64,000 bases of DNA, taken from the NCBI GenBank assembly GCA_917880885.1, contig OU862908.1, positions 54,457,819-54,521,818 of the forward strand, in the 5' to 3' direction. This stretch comes from Limnephilus marmoratus. Its lineage: Eukaryota > Arthropoda > Insecta > Trichoptera > Limnephilidae. Below, in pieces: positions 1-10,693 of this stretch (position 1 is the stretch's first letter; every line of letters begins with the position of its first letter). Under the pieces are notes generated by a model that saw only the letters and a program-made list of their open reading frames with translations, was not told the origin of the DNA and did not search any database. The position numbers and the translations under genes are program-made.

Positions 1-811
1 CTCCAAAGGTTATCCATACCTGGCGTAGACGATACTTAACTCCCTCTGGCAGTATCCGTGGCTTACTTGGCTCACACTTCTTCTGAAGAGTGTGGTAATA
101 TATTAAATTTAAGTTAACTTCTCAGGAAATGGGCGATGAAGTTGCTCAAAGTTAAGGCTTCCCGTCTATTGAGTTAATGGAGACAATGGAATTTGGGATA
201 GTTAGAACAAGTAACGTTTTCTTCCGGTGGTGAATTGTTACAAATAATAATTTTACGAAAGATGACATAAAACCAAAAAATGATACAATACATCGAAGTT
301 GTTTGCACCATTTTTTAGATACCAGAGGCCTCCCACATTTTTTTAATGTTTGTGATCTCCGTGATTCAGCGTTTATAATAATTTATTTATTAAGATAAAA
401 ACATAGGAACTTAAAGAAACAAACATTATACGTGGTAGGTTTAAATGTGCATTTATGTGAAAATAATATACAAAAAAGAGAAAGAATAAAACAAATACCA
501 GAAAATAAGAAACCGTAAAATGCGGATGGTATCAAAATAATTATATGATGTAGGTTAATAATACAAAATGTACAGTTGAAAAGTGCATGGTATAGAAAAG
601 ATAACAGAGGAAAAGTTTTTTCATTGTATGTAGGTAAATGGAAAGAAAATTAAAATATATGCGATAGCTCCCGATTTACATGAAAATATCATTGAGGTAC
701 CAATGTCTTAAACACTGCCAAAGTTATATTTAATATGACCATATTTGAGGTGAATCTTCTTTGTATTTTGAAATAACAAATTCATGTATTATTATTATTA
801 TTTTTTAATTT
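1..811. other. AT-rich stretch without recognisable feature
   Basis: I see no coding potential, RNA gene or repeat boundary here. A short ATT microsatellite at about 787-803 directly precedes the repeat B copy and may be a tail or target. Confidence 0.5.
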
Positions 812-1243
812 GCTTCACACAGGAAGCCCTGAAGAAAATAATTCCCTCAGGGCCTATGTCATCTTTGGGAATGCTGTGTGGAAGATTTTTTTAAGGAAAG
901 GAAGGAGATAAAGTTCTGGGAATGAAATAGGTATGAGGATTGGGATTAGGAATATGGGAGTCAGTGCGTCCAGGACTGACAGACGTATGAATCCATCCCT
1001 CCCACTGCGATGCAAGTCGATGTTACGAGAGAGTACGGCTGGAGAAGTCAAAGGGACTCCCTCAACCATTCTCTCCCGATCCGGCCTGCCATGCAGCTGG
1101 TGGACAGAAGCATCCGCCGCCAAGACCTGGAAAAACCTCTCCAAACGTAGCGAAACACTTGGGGTGACTTATGGCAGAGGTGTTGGTTTTATCTAATAAA
1201 TGGTTCCCGGGGCGGAGATACCCTTACCCGCCTCCCAAATTGA
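812..1243 (+). repeat. Repeat B, copy 1 (unclassified interspersed repeat)
   Basis: This is one of five copies of a family that starts near CTTCACACAGGAAGCCC, carries CCCTCAGGGCCTATGTCATC and ends in CCGCCTCCCAAATTGA. The others are at 9677-10140 (minus), 10275-10693, 24831-25157 and 30182-30509. The first 45 bases can fold into a hairpin because GGCCC..GGGAAA faces TTTCCC..GGGCC. I see no tRNA-like boxes, long terminal repeats or coding frame, so the class is unknown; a non-autonomous LINE- or SINE-like repeat is possible. Boundaries are approximate and come from comparing the copies. Confidence 0.75.
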
Positions 1244-2534
1244 AGTTATTGGGTCGGAGGTAGATTATTCTTAATATAATATAATAGGGAGGGAAAAAAG
1301 AATAATTCAACTTAAATTTCATAGATTTTTTGATGTTTTAAAGATAAGGAATATGTAGACTCTAGTGGGAAAGGAACCACCTTTTATAGCTGAAATGTTG
1401 CTTGAAATGGCTATATTACGTTGAATCATAAGATATTCATGAATACGGAGGTACTTCCCAAAATTCGTTTAACCCATCTGCTTCTCTCCTCAATTCCTTC
1501 AGGCTCACAACACTCCTCAAATTGGATAACATGGTTTAACTTTACCAGCCTCCGGCTGTTATCAATCTCGTTCGTTATCACTTACCACATAAAATGGTTA
1601 AGATTACCAATACATTGCCACATTGCAATCTTTTTTCAATATTTTCGCTTTCCCATCACTTCCCCTATCCGATTAATCCAGCTTCGTAACAATTTTCAAC
1701 ATGAAAAAATATTCCCACCGATTTTAAACTGATGAAACTGTCTTGCAGAATCTAATTTTTTTTTTAAAAAAACATACGACGAAGTTGCTTTCCCATGAGT
1801 TATCAAAACTCATTAAGGGATCGCCAATTGGTACTAAAATTTAAACCCAACCCAACCCAATATGCAGACACAACATATTATGAAGAAAAATTTTACAAAA
1901 CATTTCACAGCAACATACCGACACAACATAATATGAAGAATCACTTTACAAATATTTCACAGAAACATGTCTTATAAGATTTTATGAATTATTGTAACCA
2001 CTCATTTGATTTATGTACTGTTGGTGTCAAAAAGTTAAAATAAAGTATCCTCCATGATGGACTATAGAAATGCATAAAAAAAACAAAATCAGGAAAATAC
2101 AATAAAAGGTACGGGTTCAAAAATATACAGACCTAATACAAGATGTTTTCATACAAAATACAAGACAAGATTTAAAAAAGATATAAACTGCTCCCATCAT
2201 ATCTGGATGTACAAAGTTTGGTAGTTGGAGATAATCAGGATAGCTATCAGAAGGAAAAAAGGGAAGGGGGGGGGGGGCGATAAAGAGACATTTTAGAATC
2301 AGGAATTATATTATGCTCATTAATTATAATAGACTGATTAAAGTTTAATGAAAAGTTAAGTGTAAGAGTAGTTTTAAAACAATTTGTATCACGCCAAGAA
2401 ATTTAATAAATTGGTTTTGTATGTTTGCAAGGAATCATGAAAAATGTCTAAGCGTAGTTATTTTTCGTAATTGTTATAAGTTAAGATTACGCGAGTGATT
2501 GGTGAGTTACTTGCTGCTTTATTGGATTATTATT
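1244..2534. other. AT-rich stretch, nothing recognised
   Basis: There are only short chance ORFs and a G-run at about 2268-2277. I found no support for a gene or a repeat. Confidence 0.4.
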
Positions 2535-2535
2535 A

Positions 2536-2790
2536 TTATTGGTTATTGGATTCTATATGAAAAAGAGAAGTGTGCCTGGTAGGCCTCATTGGGACATTTA
2601 AACCAATGACGGATAGCAATTCAGGACTATCTATTTTATTATTTAGCAAGTTATACAGGAACAACAGATCTGATAATGTGGGCCTTTTTTGTAAAATTAA
2701 CGTGTTATTTGTCGTTTTGTTGTATTTCTTGAGTAAATGTTTTGAGAATTTATTCCGTATACTATACATGCTATTTTATTCGTGTTATTA
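2536..2790 (-). pseudogene. 3'-terminal fragment of a Jockey-type LINE reverse transcriptase ORF
   Basis: The minus-strand frame of about 80 residues aligns by eye with the C-terminal end of the Jockey-like fragment at 48560-49279. The shared pattern is I-NKF-K, then L-LLNNKIDSPELLS, then N-P-R-TRHT-LFH. This part follows the polymerase and thumb region, so no catalytic residues are present. The frame stops at 2536-2538 and is followed on the minus strand by an (AAT)-type tail, as expected at a LINE 3' end. The copy is strongly 5'-truncated and cannot be functional. The Jockey assignment is inferred from the LGV-LDSKL type context of the longer copy. Confidence 0.65.
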
Positions 2791-3640
2791 ATGGTCCCAT
2801 CTACCTTCGAGTAATTTAAATGTCATATCTTTAAGTACCTTACGCGTTTATCTTGCCGTAACATTCAGCTCCACTGTTCGAATAGCCATCCGTTAAATAA
2901 TTCAATATCTATGTTGTCTAGAAGGCGACGCAAAACGGCAACGGAGGGAGGGAACGCCGTAACGTGCTAAATGTTCCGTCTACCCGGCGTATATAACGAC
3001 TGCTACGGGGACTAAAATCATTATTTCTCGCTATAAACACACCTCTTGGTCTCCGGTCACACAAACGTTTGGATTGCCACATCAGTTGGACAAAAATACT
3101 GCAATAATAAATTTATTTATAAAACTATGCAATTTATTATTTTTCAGATAGATAACGATTTATAGCACACTGAAGGAGAGCTCTTAATTACGTGAAACAC
3201 CGTTGTCCGATCTTTGATCACATCTTTCATCTGAAACTACCGCTTGCCTATTCACTCGATTTAGAAACAAACTCAAAAGTTTCATGATAGCAGAACTTGA
3301 CAAGATATTATCGACGGTATAAAATAATAATCAGAGTGTGTAAATCTTTTAGAAAACTAAATTAGACAAGAGTGGGGAGACTACGAGGCATTTTTTTTAT
3401 CAATGTGAAGAATTATATTCAAGAATGGAAAGAGATGGGATTGGGCGAGAAATTGAGTAATCTGAAAGTTTTTGCCTGTCGTATGCTGATGGTGCGGTGC
3501 TGATTGACAACTCGTGTCAAGGATGAACGAAGTATGTATGAAGAATGAGTTAATGATGAATGTAAGTACATCTAAAATCGTGGTGTTTGAAAGATTCAAT
3601 ATTTCAAGTCACTAACGGCGCTAAAGAAGTTTGACTTCAA
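2791..3640. other. No gene recognised
   Basis: The part at about 2925-3115 is richer in CpG than its surroundings and contains a TATATAA-like box near 2989. No downstream coding exon could be recognised, so I do not call a promoter. Confidence 0.35.
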
Positions 3641-3806
3641 AATGAACCGCTCTCGATCAAGTACGGTGTGCCTCAGGGTAGCGTACTATGTAAGTCTGTT
3701 AATGTTCCTTACATACGTCAATGATCATTGTGATGTAAAAATTGAAGTTAATATTGTGACATTCGCTAACAACACTGTGATAATTTGTCAAGCCGACACC
3801 TGGAAC
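3641..3806 (+). pseudogene. Reverse transcriptase fragment with destroyed active site (LINE remnant)
   Basis: The plus strand reads NEPLSIKYGVPQGSVL, which is the B-motif region of LINE reverse transcriptases. A +1 shift is then needed, between about 3688 and 3702, to continue as FLTYVNDHCDVKIEVN and FANNTVIICQAD. The catalytic F/YADD motif is replaced by FANN at 3762-3773, so both catalytic aspartates are lost. Only about 55 residues survive. The fragment is cut at its right side by an (AAT)n run that begins at 3807. It is probably Jockey-like, from the VPQGSVL and YVNDL motifs. It is on the opposite strand from the neighbouring fragment at 2536-2790, so the two may be separate insertions. 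Confidence 0.65.
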
Positions 3807-3850
3807 AATAATAATAATAATAACCTTTATTCATCAATAGATATTTTACA
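3807..3850 (-). repeat. (AAT)n run plus AATAAA: likely 3' tail of a minus-strand LINE
   Basis: The minus strand reads GAATAAAGG followed by a TTA microsatellite (3807-3822). That is a plausible polyadenylation signal and tail of a 5'-truncated LINE inserted into the RT remnant on its left. I cannot set the other end. Confidence 0.4.
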
Positions 3851-4560
3851 ATGTACATTTTTTCTTTCATCGTTGATTCTATAGATGAAAAGGTCACTGC
3901 TCAGCTACAATTTAGGGTTTATCCTAGAAAGCAGCTGATTTTCAGCAGTGCCTCTAAAGTATACGCTAAGAAAGCTCGAGAAAAGTTTTACTATCATTAA
4001 AATAATGGATTAATAAAAATAAACTTTCTTAAATTACGAAAAGAAAAAATACATAACAAACAGTATTACCCGCAAAGGTCAGCCTGTCCCAACTCGCAAA
4101 CTAAAATTTACCGACTTTTTACAATAAAATTCATCAAGTTTGTGAGATATCAAAAAATTTTAAATAAAATATATGTTGGAATCATAATTTTTACCCAAGC
4201 CTTGCTGGAATTTACACTTCAAAAGTGCAAAATATTGTCTGCATAGGCCAACTAGAAAAAGCACAAAAGACAATAAATTATTATAATCATTCTTCAAGTG
4301 ACATACTTTACAGACTCTACTGAAATCTTCAAGCTTCTAGATGTTATGACAATTAGAAAACTTTACTTCACATACGCAATCCTTCATCTCTTTCAATCCA
4401 ATATCCATGTTCCTTACAGTTCTAATCAACAATATTTAACCTGATCTTCAACAAATTACACCCTTAATATCCCATGATTTGCACCTAAATAACTCATAAG
4501 AGGTTCTCCTGGTGAGCTGTTCACTGTTCACGAAACATTATAACACTTTTATCAAAAAGT
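3851..4560. other. AT-rich stretch, nothing recognised
   Basis: There is no ORF, repeat boundary or RNA signature that I can support. Confidence 0.4.
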
Positions 4561-4567
4561 TTTAGGA

Positions 4568-4780
4568 CCTTATTCATTCGCGAAGCAGTTTTTTTAAGTC
4601 GGTTAAACAGGAAAAAGTCGCAGGGGGCCAGATCAGGTGAATTCGAAGGCTGCTGGGTATAGTAATTCGTGTTGTTTTTGTCAAAAACTCATGGATGAGG
4701 GTCGCATTGTGCGACGGTGCGTTATTGTGTTGCAAAATTGATGCCATTTTAAGACTTGTAATAAATCGAAAACACACACA
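4568..4780 (-). pseudogene. mariner-family transposase fragment
   Basis: The minus strand encodes ILQHNNAPSHNATLIHEFL, which matches the mariner HDNAPSH block; the catalytic Asp is replaced by Asn here. Near 4665 a frameshift is required, after which the frame reads NSPDLAPCDFFLFNRLKK, the mariner YSPDLAPCDFFLF block with the third catalytic Asp. The family uses a DD34D triad to cut and join DNA at TA sites. Only about 70 of roughly 350 residues survive and I saw no terminal inverted repeats, so this is a dead internal scrap. Confidence 0.8.
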
Positions 4781-5009
4781 AAGGTAGAGGTAGGTAGGTA
4801 CTCAATACAGCGTAACTATCACAAACGTCAAGCCATGACGCTGAAATTTGTAAGAAAGTGTCAATGACAGATGTGGTAAACAAAAAAAAATTACAATCGG
4901 GTGACTAACAGCTTCGCGTCGGTGGCATACCTACATATCTTTTCTTACTATACACAACAAAGTATTTATATTTCTACATCGTTCTTACATCACACTACAT
5001 GATCCCTAA

Positions 5010-5354
5010 AGGGTGTTAAGGGACGTACTTGATTTATTTTACAGGTGATTCGTGACATTATATTTAGTAAAAAAATAAAATTAATTTTTGGTCAACTGTG
5101 ACTTTACTTAACTTTTTTTTTTCCTTCAAAACCAAACAATAATTTTTTTTCCTACATGTCGTCACTGTAGAAAAAAAAGTCACTTTCTAATTTAGACCCT
5201 AACTGTCCGTTACATACTGATTTTTTAATAATTTAAGTTGAAAAAAAAACACCAAAAACGTCACCGGAGACCAAATTTTCATTTACATTTTTTTTCTCCA
5301 AGTAATGTCAGGAATAACAGGTTGAAATTAGTTAAGTACGTTCCTTAACATCCT
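5010..5354. mobile_element. MITE-like element with ~21-bp terminal inverted repeats
   Basis: The left end reads AGGGTGTTAAGGGACGTACT (5010-5029). The right end (5334-5354) is its reverse complement with two mismatches. The 345-bp interior is A/T-rich and non-coding. No convincing target-site duplication is visible, so the superfamily is undetermined. Confidence 0.6.
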
Positions 5355-8300
5355 GTTTATTTGTATCTATAATGAAACATGATTTTTATTATAATATTTA
5401 AAATAATTTTTCTGTAAAATCAATTTCACCAAATTAATATGCGTGATTTTTTTCGCGTCAGTCTTTATGGTAAGAAAATGTTGAAAGGTTTTTTTTATTA
5501 TATGTTTATCGATTGATTTTTCAAAATCAAAATTACCTTTGTTTTGTAGGGAAGAAAATGTAAATCATAATATTTTATATATATATATAGTATGTGGGTA
5601 GGTATTTCTGACGTTACTATGGCTGTGAAATTGAACTTTTTGTCTAATTGTTTTTCAGGCAACTCTCCTTTTCCAGAACTATTTTCAGTGTTTTTGAGAA
5701 CTTCATAACAACAATATTGTTAAAATCATCCTTAATTCTTTTGAACAAATGTTATTTTAATATAATTATATTTATATAAATATTATTATCGGCTTTAATT
5801 CTAAGAAATATCCGTCAAAAAATCATGATTTGTTTCCAAAAAACATGTTTTCCAAAACCCGCTGGAAAAAGTCTGTGGAAAATCTATAATAATCAAGATA
5901 CGATAAGAAAACTCTTTATAATCGCCGTTCAATTTTTTAACATCATCAAAATAAAAATAAAATCAAAGATATATTTTTGTCAGCCAACGTTGCGATTCGG
6001 ATCTTTGTGTGTTGCCCAGAATGTAGTGCATAGTGTGTGCTGTGTGTACGCTGTATGTATGTATAGTGTGGGAGCACTCACTGCATACTTGAGACGCCGG
6101 GCGTCAATGCGTCGTTAAGGAGGTGTGGCCTTACGTTTTATGATCATCTTTGTGAAGGTGGATGTTTTGGAAACTGACAATTTTTCAGATATTACGATTA
6201 CTACTTTTTTTAATTGGATCTTTGAAAAACGATCGGTGTTTTTAGATCAAGTATGTATCGGATACACTATTTATTTAAAAAATTAATTGAAAGATACACC
6301 TTTCAAGCAAAAAAATATCACGAAGGCAACATTCAAATTAAACTTTGATGGTTTGAACAAACTAATGGGTTATCTATGAGTCCATTTAGTAATTAGAGTA
6401 CGATTATTCTTATTATGAGTACGATTACAGAAGTAATGACTTGAAAATACCATGGTTTTCAAACCAAAAACTTGAAAGAATCCAAACTGATTTAATGGCC
6501 ACATATCGAAGGCGACGTTTTTCAATGGTGCAAAAGATGTCAAAGGCGAGAATAATTTTCAAAAATTTATATACTTAGACATTATCCGTTAAAGGTCATA
6601 ATCTTTGCTTTGAAAAAGAATGTATACACTTACATACATGTGTAGTAAAAGTATTAAAGTGAGAAAAAACTATGGAAATGCATTTTTTTTCATGAAAAAA
6701 ATATTACTTGTGGTCTTCAGAGCGGAAGAATTTTTGGAAAATTTCTTGCTTTTTCTGGCGAATAATGTTCAAGTTATTACTCTCCGGTTTGCCTGATTAG
6801 ACATTGTCCGCGTAGATTATTAACGCACTCAATCTCATTAAGCGGGTCGAAAGCTCCTACAAATGGAATGTCAGAGACTGAGTTTTCGGGGAATTCATTT
6901 AATGGAAGATATTAATATTACAGATGCTGTTATATTACACTGAATTTGTTTCTTGTACAAGAACGAGAAATAATTATAAGTACTTTCTTCGTTACGGAAT
7001 ATAAATTGATTTTCCCAAAGGGTACAAAAAGTGAATTTAAAACTTTACGTACAAAAAGATTCAGATTTTTTTCACTTCTGTCATTATTACAAAGTGACGT
7101 GTTTTGAAGCCAAGATCTATTTCATGAACGGTTTCGTCAACTCTTTTAGTCTTCGATACAATTATTTATGTGCCATATAGGTAAATAATCTTAAACCATA
7201 ATTATAATTTTTGTGCCACCAACACGTTTAGATATAAGAAGTTGTCGTACAAGATTATGAAATTATGATTAGTTTTGATCGTTCAGAAACTGTCAATAAT
7301 TCCACAAACATACACAATTATGAAAATAAATCACTTGATAAAACACCACTTACAGTTAATCAAAATTACATTTGTTTCAAAACCAAAGGTTTCTTCGTCT
7401 GGATAAGATTAATATTAATAAAAATAACAAAAGACTAATAAGTATATACAAAAAGATCTATAGACAAAAATATTATAGGTAGTGATTTATTTTTAAGTAA
7501 CTTTTACCCCATTTCTTTTTTCTCTTTTTGAGTTCTTGAATATTATAATTAATTTTGGTCTTATTCCTTTTTGATATTGTTTAGGAGTCTGCTCCTTAGG
7601 GAAAACTGCCATTGGTTACGTTTACATTCATCTCCACTCCTCAAGCCTACCTATCCTACTCTAATCTTCCTCAATGCAGCCAGTCCACCTCTTCCTCTGT
7701 ATGCCTATGGGATGTGTGATAAATCAAATTCCACTAGGGCACTAACTAGGCCATGAGTTCGATGTCCTGACATCTAGCTTTCCACATGTTCCATTCAAGT
7801 TATATTACTTAAAAAATCTTATGACGTGACGGTGGCAAATTATTAGATGATTGTTCAAAAATATCACTTCTATTTAACCTCATCACATTATCCTTATTTT
7901 ATTTTTAAATTATTATATTGTAAGTCAATAGTAAACATAATCTTTATACGTAATGTAATTGAATATTTCTTTTTTTTCCGTATCCGTTTCTATACTATTC
8001 ATCGGGTTGCGATGAATCTTTGTTGATTTGTTGGGCGCACGCCTGTAAAGGTTTCTGTGCATAATGGTGTGCTCTGACGTTTCAAAATTATGTCCAATAA
8101 TTCATCCAATTGCGAAGAAACTTTGGGGATTGCAAATGAGAAATAGTAGCGGTAGGGGATAGCTGGATGTGAAATTAGAAAATCAATGCTTCTTACAGAT
8201 AGTTGTGATGATAGTTGTTATATTTCATAAAGTTTTGCTGCACGGTGGGAAGGAGGGATGGGGAGGGGAATCTTGGAGGGGGTGGGGAATTCGGGAGGAG

Positions 8301-9598
8301 GGAGGAGAACGGAGGATGGGGTTCGCGGGACGGAAGAGTTAAGGCATATAAGGTGGGAGGAGAACGCGGTAGGGGGAAAGGGAACGCGGAAACTATTTCT
8401 TTAAATGGCATTACCACACATTCCAGGAACATGCGAATGTTATTTATTTGTAAGTATTTGTACGCCAATGAAGAAAACTTGCTTTTGAGTTTGTTGTAGG
8501 AGTTAAATGTAATATCATGTATTTAAAGGTAACATTAAAAAATGTATAAACGGTTTCAATGAGTTATAGCAATTCGTTGATGACGTTACAGGTGCTCAGT
8601 TTTTTAATAAGGATTTTAATTTCAATTTTAATCAATTTTAACCAAAAAATTTACCTACGCATTATTTTTTTTTCGACTGGTTGGGTAATACTTTATGGAA
8701 AATTTCATTTTGTTAATCTTGTTCGGAATAATTGGATGGTTTTATTGATCAGTCCCCAAGAGAGAAAAGTTAATTTCTTTTGAAAGTTATAAAGAAAGTT
8801 CAACCGAAACTCTTTCTTTTTTTCTTCGATTCCTTCGAGTGGGATTCACGCCATTTGGCATTCCTTTAACGCAAATGGCAGTTAGGCCTTAAAAGTATTA
8901 TAAGTTTAATTTATCACACAATTTAAAAAATATTGTTTTCTATTGAATAAACCTGAAGAAACTGGAATAAATGAAAATGTTGGTTAAGTTTATGCATACC
9001 CTCAATGTATTTTAATACAGTATTATTTAGAATAATTAATAAATTAATATTTCAATATTTCTAACCATTTTAAACAATCCTATGTGGTTACATAGATGGT
9101 GGGGGTATTTTGAAATTCAAATAAAACCTCTTAAAATATACTAGGTACACCTTTAACCTATGCGTGTACAAAGAAAATAACCGACAATAATGTCCCCTAA
9201 AGTAGATAATTTGGTGAGTAATTAAAAAAACATATCACTTACAATTCTACAGATTTCATCTCCGGTATATTAAACTATCTTAATAATCCAGTCTCTCCGC
9301 TCAACGCACGTGAGCCTTTCCCAACTAGCAAGAAAGTTAATAAATATTTGAACAATTATTAGAAAGCCCGAATACATTTTCATTGTAGAAATTGATTTCA
9401 TGCATTTTATTTTGCCCTTTTGACTGCTTAATTATTTATTGCAAGATAGGAATGACTCACACTTATTGTGTGGAGGATTAGTACAAAGCTATTGGGGAGA
9501 ATTTTTTTAAATTTATTAAGCACACTTAAAAAAACAATCAACTCTTAAAAAAACAAGGTTTGTTTTTTTCCTAAAATAAATCTATTTTAAAATGTCTT
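5355..9598. other. Long AT-rich stretch with scattered low-complexity sequence
   Basis: No gene is recognised. Points of note are a TA microsatellite (5576-5589), a GT-rich patch near 6025-6070, a purine-rich G-run block at 8244-8390, and a GTTTC..TCGTCTGG hairpin motif at 7374-7403 that is reverse-complementary in layout to one at 25433-25460. The remaining ORFs look random. Confidence 0.4.
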
Positions 9599-9676
9599 TT
9601 AACACTAGAAAGACCGTGTACTACTCCATACCTATAAGGACCACGACCGTCACTTTGACGGCTGATCACTTTTTTC

Positions 9677-10140
9677 AAATTGAGAGGCGGATATGGGTAC
9701 CGCTGCCCCGGGAAACAATTTATTGCATAACCAACACCTCTGCCATAGGACTCCAAGTGGTTCGCTACGTTTAGTAACTTAGCAGGGGTGTCCGGGTTCA
9801 TTGGGTGAGGTTTGCCTGAGTCTAGGTGGCGAAACGTTTGCCCACTTACTGCGTAGTGGACCGGGTCGGGAGACACTTGTTGGGGGAGATACTTATCTTA
9901 TCCTCTCCAGCAGGACCTTTCTCGTCCCGTCGCCTTGCACCGCAGTGGGAAGGATGGATTCATTCGTCCGAAACTTCTGGATACATTTACAAATTTTACC
10001 TATTTATCTCTCATACTTTTTTCCTTCGGAGAATTTCCTCACCTTCCTTTTTCCCTAAAAACACCAATGCACACATAAATGCACACAGCATCCCCAAAGA
10101 TGAGGCCCTGAGGGTTTTTTTCCTCGAGGCTTCCTGAAAA
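9677..10140 (-). repeat. Repeat B, copy 2
   Basis: On the minus strand the sequence runs from CAGGAAGCCTCGAGGAAA, through CCCTCAGGGCC, to CCGCCTCTCAATTTGA. It is close to full length compared with copies 1 and 3. It lies head to head with copy 3, about 135 bp away. Confidence 0.75.
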
Positions 10141-10274
10141 AAACCTGTGAGTGCAAAATGCTGTAATTTTAGTACAAGCATGCGTTATGTTTGAACAATA
10201 TCGAATTTTTACATTTTTTATAAAATCGAATGCACTCTCCGACAACGAGTTTCTTACAATTATTTTCGTTTACA

Positions 10275-10693
10275 TTAGCTCCACAAAAAAACCCCAAGGA
10301 AAATAATTCCCCTCAGAGCTTTTGTCATCTTTTGGGATGCTGTGTGGAGAGTACCTATAGGAAAAGGAAGAAGAATAGGTTCTGGGAAGGAAATGAGGTG
10401 AGGGGTGGGTGGGAAACCGGGGTCCAGTGTGTTCAAGAGTGGCGGACGTATGAATCTGTCACCACCACTGCGGTGCAAGGCAATGTTCTGAGACTCCTGC
10501 TGGCGAGGTCAAAAGATCACCCTCAACCGTTCTCTGCTAAACTGGCCTGCCACGCAGTTGTTTGGCAGACGCATCCGCTGCCAAGATCCGGACAAACCTA
10601 ACCCCATGAACCCGGGCACCCCTGCTAAGTCACAAACAGAGCAAACCTCTTGGGGTGACCAATGGCAGACGTGTTGGTTATCCAATAAATGAT
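10275..10693 (+). repeat. Repeat B, copy 3
   Basis: The copy starts at TTAGCTCCAC, contains CCCTCAGAGCTTTTGTCATC and ends at TCCAATAAATGATTC. It lacks the final CCCGGGGCGG..AAATTGA segment seen in copies 1, 2, 4 and 5. Confidence 0.75.
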
